This document shows positions 4,702 through 9,040 of a stretch of 9,040 bases of DNA, piece by piece. The notes under the pieces were generated by a model, which was not told the origin of the DNA, made no database searches, and saw nothing but the letters and a program-made list of their open reading frames with translations. Both the position numbers and the translations under genes were made by a program. The DNA is from UBA9630 sp037137555. Lineage in GTDB: Bacteria > Patescibacteriota > Minisyncoccia > Moranbacterales > UBA2206. Every line of letters starts with the position of its first letter. Position 1 is the first letter of the stretch. Location of the stretch: the NCBI GenBank assembly GCA_037137555.1, contig JBAXKA010000040.1:1-9040 (forward strand), read 5' to 3'.

Positions 4702-6526
4702 GTTCAAGTCAAGCATGGCTGGATTGATTTTTATTTTAGCTCTAACTTGTTATTTTTCTTTTGGCCTCTATCATCTGACAAAATTTGATACGGCGGACGA
4801 ACATTATTGGATTGATCAGGATCGTATTTCGCAATATTGGAATGCGTTAGGAAAAGGAGATTGGAAAAAAACACGCATCAATGACAAACCCGGCATAACC
4901 TTAGCTTATGTTTCCGGAATCGGTTTGCTTTTTGATAAAAATCATAGCGCGCAAATTAACGAGCGAGGAGAAGTTTTCACTAGCTATGATAATTTAGAGT
5001 TTCAACGAATCAATTTTTATTATCGCTTTCCACTTTTAATTTTCAACGGGCTTTTTTCACTTTTTTTCTTTTGGGTTATAAAAAAGTTAACCGAAAATGT
5101 TTGGATTGGTCTTTGGTCGGCAACACTCATTTTGCTTTCGCCGATTCTTTTGGGCGTTTCGCAAATCGTTAATCCTGATTCATTGTCTTGGCTTTTTTGC
5201 TCTGCGACTATCCTTTCTTTTTTATTATTTATTAAAAATGCTTCAAAAAAAGTGCTGGCGCTAACAACACTTTTTCTCGGCTTAGCTTTGGCTACGAAAT
5301 ATATTGCACTTATTTTGGTTTATTTTTTATTTTTTATTTTTATCGCTTATATTTTATATTATTATAAATTTAACGAAGAAGAAAAATCAGAATTTTCAAA
5401 AAAAATCCAAAAAATAGCCACGGCTTATCTGGCAATTATTTTTGGTGGTTTTTTTGTATTTGCTCTTTTGATGCCAGCTGTTTTTGTAAAAAGTAAATAT
5501 CTTTTTAAGGACATCATTAATTTCAGCCACACAGGATTTCTCTTTTGGGGAATGATTTGTTTTAATATTGCAATTATCTTGGACGGATATTTTTGGAAAA
5601 GTCGCATAACTTTATTTTGCCTGAAATATCTCAATCACTTTAAGCGAATAATTTTCAAAAGTATTATTGTTATTGTTTCAGGAGTTTCTCTTTTCGCCTT
5701 TGTTAGCTGGGCGACGGGAATTAATTTTTTCAATCTCGAAGCAGTGCCTTTTGATTCGCGTCAAAGTGATTTTTTTATTAGTTTAGCTTTTTGGAAAAAA
5801 CTAATTCTGCAATCACGACCGCTGGTTTTTTCACTCACTCCCCTTGTGCTTTTCGGACTATTTTTTATTTGGCTAAAAGTTATTTTTCAAAAAACTAAGC
5901 ATGATTTTTTGGTATTCATGCTTTCCGCTTTTATACTTATTTATTGGCTAGCTGTAACAATGCAAAATTTACTTGTTAATATTCGTTATGGAATAATTTT
6001 GCAACCATTAGTTATTTTTATGGCCGTATTGGGTATTTGGGAATTTTTGCAATATAAAATATTTTTGAAAATAAATAAAATTATTTTTTCTTTAATAATC
6101 CTTCTCAGCAGCATTATTAGCTTGTGGTCCGTGCAACCGTTTTATTTTAATTATGCTAATATTTTCTTGCCTAGACATAATTTAATCACCGGTGCTTGGG
6201 GCTATGGCGGTTACGAAGCAGGGCAAGCAATCACCGCTCTCGCTGGCGGAAAAGAAATTATTGTCATTGCTGATTATCCGGGAATTTGTCCATTTATTAC
6301 TGGTCAATGCGTGGATATTAGTAACGATAACAAAGAAAAAGTAGTTGATGTGCTTAATCAAAAACGCGATGATGTTTATTTTGTGCTAACTAGGCGTGGT
6401 CAAGTGCGTTGGAATTATATTGGTCAATTCATTGCTGTCATGAAAAAACCACCGCTTTGGGAATTAAATATTGATAACCGCCCGGGAAATTTTGTGCGAG
6501 TTTATAAACAAGAAAATGCTAATTAA
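4661..6526 (+). CDS. GT-C glycosyltransferase, GT39/ArnT/PMT-like (second of two paralogs)
   Basis: A 621-residue paralog of the preceding gene, with the same topology and the same motifs: T44-A-D46-E47, N74-D-K-P-G, N171-P-D-S, ATKYIA, IRYGI, WGYGGYE, a C-terminal cysteine pair (ICPFITGQC) and TRRG. Over 47 residues around FNGLF to NPDS I counted 33 identical to the upstream copy, so this is a tandem duplication that has diverged moderately. Differences are greatest in the C-terminal soluble domain, the part most likely to set acceptor or donor specificity. The ATG at 4661 lies 41 nt inside the previous gene. An in-frame ATG at 4715, 13 nt after that gene's stop, is the alternative and would drop 18 residues. 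I prefer 4661 because it keeps a basic stretch (KKINKFK) before the first helix, as in the paralog. It is the last gene of the operon. Confidence 0.82.
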   Translation: MLRFLSLHWKKINKFKSSMAGLIFILALTCYFSFGLYHLTKFDTADEHYWIDQDRISQYWNALGKGDWKKTRINDKPGITLAYVSGIGLLFDKNHSAQINERGEVFTSYDNLEFQRINFYYRFPLLIFNGLFSLFFFWVIKKLTENVWIGLWSATLILLSPILLGVSQIVNPDSLSWLFCSATILSFLLFIKNASKKVLALTTLFLGLALATKYIALILVYFLFFIFIAYILYYYKFNEEEKSEFSKKIQKIATAYLAIIFGGFFVFALLMPAVFVKSKYLFKDIINFSHTGFLFWGMICFNIAIILDGYFWKSRITLFCLKYLNHFKRIIFKSIIVIVSGVSLFAFVSWATGINFFNLEAVPFDSRQSDFFISLAFWKKLILQSRPLVFSLTPLVLFGLFFIWLKVIFQKTKHDFLVFMLSAFILIYWLAVTMQNLLVNIRYGIILQPLVIFMAVLGIWEFLQYKIFLKINKIIFSLIILLSSIISLWSVQPFYFNYANIFLPRHNLITGAWGYGGYEAGQAITALAGGKEIIVIADYPGICPFITGQCVDISNDNKEKVVDVLNQKRDDVYFVLTRRGQVRWNYIGQFIAVMKKPPLWELNIDNRPGNFVRVYKQENAN

Positions 6527-6566
6527 AAAATAAAAAAACTTTAATATTTTTCGATTTTTATTTTTT
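6525..6566. terminator. A/T inverted repeat, possible bidirectional terminator
   Basis: AAAAAATAAAAA (6525-6536) and TTTTTATTTTTT (6555-6566) are exact reverse complements, separated by 18 nt. Either transcript would form an A-U stem ending in a U-rich strand, at the point where two operons converge with 14 nt between stop codons. The stem has no G-C pair, so it would be weak. The right arm lies inside the last codons of the minus-strand gene. Confidence 0.4.
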
Positions 6567-7716
6567 CATCAATATAGTAACTACGACCTTGAAATTTTTT
6601 TCTGTGCATCGCCATACGCATAAAAAAATCAATAAAAATATTCAACCAACGCAGAAAAATTAGGCGATCAAAAATCTTGGCAATGCGAAAAAAGACGGAC
6701 CAAAAAGTAAGTGTAAAAATCTTTGGTGGAATATATGGCGTAATAAAAGTATCCCGAATCAGCGGACGCATTTTTTGTTTATAAGTTTTTTTAAGATTTC
6801 TTTGATTATGTGAAAGTGCGAGTCCGGCATTTTTTCCACTCATCATCGCATAATAAATCCCTTCACCTGTGAGAATTTTCACCAGCCCCATAGCATCACC
6901 ACATAACAAAATACTATCCGTGCAATATGTCTTAACAACTTTCAAGGGCAACGCTCCGCCAAAAGTTTTTTTAATTTCGTGTTGTTTTGGCAAAATATTT
7001 TGCTTGATTGTCCAATCCATAAAAGCCTTTAAATAATATTGCAATTCTTTTTTTGGTTTTCGCACAATGCCAATACCAACCTGATAGCCAGTTGCCGTGG
7101 GAAAAATCCAACCATAACCAATTTCACGCAAATATCCAGCCACAACATGCACATTAAGATCTTTTTTCTCACAAACAATATCACACTCCAAACAATAACC
7201 AATTTGGTGTCTTTTGGGTGGACGATTGCCTAGAAATTTTGAAACTTTACTATGCACACCATCTGCTCCAATCAATTGAGTGGCAAAAATATTTCGTTGA
7301 CCATCAGAAATAACATAACCGTTTTTTCCTTCAAAAATAGTTTTTTTAATTTCCTGTAAATCAAATTTCAAAAAAGTAACATTGTTTTTTTTAAGCGCTT
7401 CTTTCAAAAGCAAGTCATCAAATTCATAACGATCTACTTGATCAAAAAGATGCTTAAAATGACGATTAGCAATATATTCACAGTTCCAATAAATCTTAAT
7501 GGCTTCACAAGAATAAGCGGTTAATTTATTTTTGATTTTAGCATAATTTTCCAATTCCAAATGCCAATCACGACTGCTCATAAGTCCACCACCACAAGCT
7601 TTGTGCCGAGGAAAATCGAACTTATCAATCAATAAAACCTTAAGCCCGGAAATATAATAAGCCGCAGTGCTCCCAGCTGGTCCCGCCCCAACAATAATGA
7701 CATCGTATTTTTCCAT
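6541..7716 (-). CDS. Geranylgeranyl-reductase-family FAD-dependent oxidoreductase
   Basis: The 391-residue product has the full motif set of this flavoprotein family: the N-terminal dinucleotide fold G10-A-G12-P-A-G15-S, D31 at the end of the second strand, then FPRHKACGGGL (35-45), GADGVHS (150-156), YGWIFP (201-206), and the second FAD motif GDAMGLVKILTGEGI (273-287). Relatives reduce double bonds in geranylgeranyl or longer polyprenyl chains (archaeal lipid and dolichol saturation, chlorophyll side chain); others such as FixC are electron-transfer proteins, so the substrate is open. In most members the second motif reads GLVNPLTGEGI; here N-P is K-I. The C-terminus is basic with amphipathic or hydrophobic stretches (about 333-368), suggesting membrane association. 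The gene begins 3 nt after the stop of its upstream neighbour, so the two are cotranscribed. Family assignment is firm; a role on the polyprenyl carrier is inferred from the nearby GT-C genes. Confidence 0.88.
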   Translation of the reverse strand: MEKYDVIIVGAGPAGSTAAYYISGLKVLLIDKFDFPRHKACGGGLMSSRDWHLELENYAKIKNKLTAYSCEAIKIYWNCEYIANRHFKHLFDQVDRYEFDDLLLKEALKKNNVTFLKFDLQEIKKTIFEGKNGYVISDGQRNIFATQLIGADGVHSKVSKFLGNRPPKRHQIGYCLECDIVCEKKDLNVHVVAGYLREIGYGWIFPTATGYQVGIGIVRKPKKELQYYLKAFMDWTIKQNILPKQHEIKKTFGGALPLKVVKTYCTDSILLCGDAMGLVKILTGEGIYYAMMSGKNAGLALSHNQRNLKKTYKQKMRPLIRDTFITPYIPPKIFTLTFWSVFFRIAKIFDRLIFLRWLNIFIDFFMRMAMHRKKFQGRSYYIDEKIKIEKY

Positions 7717-7719
7717 AAA

Positions 7720-8892
7720 TTAATTTGTTGCGTAGGGAAATTCTTTTATAATTTCTCCGGAATAATAAAACTCATAAGCTAGCGAACCGAAACTATACTC
7801 TTTTTCTCCCACCTTAATGTGCGATCCTCCCACTTTCGGATCCGCATTTGGTTTTGATTGAGGAAATCCCACATTAAAAAGCGTCCCCACAATTTCCGGT
7901 CGATATTTAATATCATACCCAGCATTTTTCCATTGTTGCATTATTTGTTTAAGATACAATGCTCCATAGAGATATGAATAATAATGCTCCTTCTCGGAAG
8001 ATAGTCGATCATAGCGTTCTTGACTAATATTGTCCGTTTTAAAATCTAATATATTTTCAAAATCTTTTCCTAGATAATACTCAGAATTCGGATCTTTGAG
8101 GTTATTTTCTATCATGATTGCCGTTTGCTCTTTTATACCCATCACACCCAAGGAAATTTTATTAGCACTGCAAAGAATTTTTAAGGGTTCAAAAAATTTC
8201 TTAAAAACTTCTCTTTCTGAATTAAACAATCTTAGTTGCTCGACAATCATACTGGAAATAATTAATCGTGATGCCACTCCTGTGATTTGACTGATTTGAT
8301 CAACAACAGATTTGTCTTTGATTGTAGCATCGCTAATTGCTTTCCACTCTGGTGTATTAGCCCAATAAAACGCGTTATTACTTTCTGCAGTATTAAATTT
8401 TTTTTCTAGTCCAGGGAAATCCATACCCAAAACCAAACTATTATTATTAGCACAATTAGCAAACTGATTTTTTAATGGACTACTTTCATCCACACTTAAT
8501 TCCAAGGCCGTTAGTGTTTTTGAAACAAGTTGATCGGATTTTGAATCTTGAGCTATTTCAATTATATTTTTAGAATTAACTGGAAAATACTCCCCCACTG
8601 CTTGAATTTTACAATAATTATTTGCCCTAAGAGCTTTTATCTTCTGCAATCGCTCAATTTCTTTCTCCAGATTAGTCAAGGTCAAATCTTCTTCCGTAAA
8701 AGATGCGATTGTTAAATTTTCTGCCCCCTCTATTTTTTTCGCATTAGTTGAGAAATTAGTATTTTTACTATCCACTTCTCCCGAGACATTTGTCAATCCA
8801 AATCGAATTGCAAAAAAACCAGTGATCAAAATAAAGCCAGCGATAGCAAAGGCATGTGAGAAAAAATTAAGTATAATTTTGAGTAACGCCAT
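7720..8892 (-). CDS. Membrane-anchored protein with a possible lysozyme-like domain (DUF1402-like), function unknown
   Basis: The 390-residue protein has one uncleaved hydrophobic helix (about 8-30) and an extracytoplasmic body. Residues 66-90 are charged and helical. From about 195 the sequence resembles lysozyme-type folds: a helix with SSMIVE218QL, where E218 would be the candidate catalytic acid, then S247-L-G-V-M-G-I-K-E-Q-T-A, reminiscent of the SLG/GLMQ...TA segment of lytic transglycosylases, and a helix YLYGALYLKQIMQQW. The C-terminal part includes GTLFNVGF (336-343), a glycine-containing loop, and YSFGSLAYEFYYSG (366-379). From memory this tail resembles DUF1402; without a search I hold that lightly. 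A peptidoglycan-acting or binding role is a guess. The ATG at 8892 is 18 nt after the cysteine-rich gene, and the stop is 3 nt before the reductase gene, so all three form one operon. There is no clear ribosome site. Confidence 0.8.
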   Translation of the reverse strand: MALLKIILNFFSHAFAIAGFILITGFFAIRFGLTNVSGEVDSKNTNFSTNAKKIEGAENLTIASFTEEDLTLTNLEKEIERLQKIKALRANNYCKIQAVGEYFPVNSKNIIEIAQDSKSDQLVSKTLTALELSVDESSPLKNQFANCANNNSLVLGMDFPGLEKKFNTAESNNAFYWANTPEWKAISDATIKDKSVVDQISQITGVASRLIISSMIVEQLRLFNSEREVFKKFFEPLKILCSANKISLGVMGIKEQTAIMIENNLKDPNSEYYLGKDFENILDFKTDNISQERYDRLSSEKEHYYSYLYGALYLKQIMQQWKNAGYDIKYRPEIVGTLFNVGFPQSKPNADPKVGGSHIKVGEKEYSFGSLAYEFYYSGEIIKEFPYATN

Positions 8893-8910
8893 TTTTTTTA
8901 TTTAATACTA

Positions 8911-9040
8911 CTACTTCCCATCACAAACCCTCGTCCCTTTCACCCTTTCGCACCCATCAAAACAATAAACATTATTACAAGTTGATTTTTCACAATCCGG
9001 ATTATCTCGTTGGCAAGATCTTGAATTTTGTGGAGTTGGG
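8911..9040 (-). CDS. Cysteine-rich protein, C-terminal part only
   Basis: An open frame enters from the window edge (first whole codon 9039-9037) and ends at TAG (8913-8911). The visible 42 residues contain six cysteines in a motif C-x6-C-x4-C-x4-C-x3-C-x8-C, including NPDCEKSTC and VCDGK at the end. Such spacing suggests a disulfide-bonded secreted or surface domain. A second frame (from 9038, closing at TGA) is also open but short and lacks this regular pattern. The gene lies 18 nt upstream of the lysozyme-like gene on the same strand. Start, length and any signal peptide are outside the window. Confidence 0.6.
   Translation of the reverse strand, partial: PTPQNSRSCQRDNPDCEKSTCNNVYCFDGCERVKGTRVCDGK

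Noticed and set aside
7039..7233. Plus-strand frame antisense to the reductase gene
   Set aside because: The minus strand here encodes conserved reductase motifs such as YGWIFP. The opposite frame has no family features.
8943..9038. Alternative open minus-strand frame at the right edge ending in TGA
   Set aside because: It is short and open but lacks the regular cysteine pattern of the frame ending at 8911, which also sits at a better spacing to the next gene.
1..9040. CRISPR array or UGA recoding
   Set aside because: No regularly spaced repeats were seen. TGA serves as a true stop after the PAP2 and M64-like genes, and no gene contains an in-frame TGA.

Overview
The window is AT-rich DNA read with the standard bacterial code: every frame closes cleanly at TAA, TAG or TGA, and no in-frame TGA needs reassignment. 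Three things suggest a Candidate Phyla Radiation (Patescibacteria) bacterium: short intergenic gaps with weak or absent Shine-Dalgarno sequences, many membrane-anchored proteins of unknown function, and a short reading frame that resembles the N-terminus of transposases common in CPR genomes. This placement is inference; no marker gene is present.

Layout. Left block (1-1191): a PAP2 phosphatase gene (100-636, minus), a tRNA cluster (664-851, minus), a good minus-strand promoter (890-918), a degenerate palindromic repeat (857-876), a truncated transposase-like frame (985-1131, minus) and a plus-strand promoter (1126-1154). The tRNA cluster is the most unusual item. A complete tRNA-Gln(CUG) lies between two pieces that together form most of a second tRNA, with a 7-bp acceptor stem, a D-stem and a T-arm. 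The tRNA-Gln occupies the D-loop of this outer tRNA, and the outer anticodon loop is only six bases and self-complementary.

Central plus-strand operon (1192-6526): four genes with 13-nt gaps or overlapping ends. They encode a membrane-anchored coiled-coil/beta-domain protein, a membrane-anchored M64-like metzincin whose HExxH glutamate is leucine, and two tandem paralogous GT-C (GT39/ArnT/PMT-like) glycosyltransferases. All four products are membrane proteins with predicted extracytoplasmic parts, which suggests a cell-surface glycosylation or maturation unit.

Right minus-strand operon (9040-6541): the C-terminus of a cysteine-rich protein that starts beyond the window, a membrane-anchored protein with a possible lysozyme-like domain, and a geranylgeranyl-reductase-family flavoprotein. 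It converges on the central operon over a 14-nt gap, with an A/T inverted repeat that could terminate both transcripts.

A possible common theme is the polyprenyl-phosphate lipid carrier. GT-C enzymes use polyprenyl-phosphate sugars, PAP2 enzymes of this size often dephosphorylate polyprenyl diphosphate, and geranylgeranyl reductases saturate polyprenyl chains. No substrate can be read from the sequence, so this remains a hypothesis.
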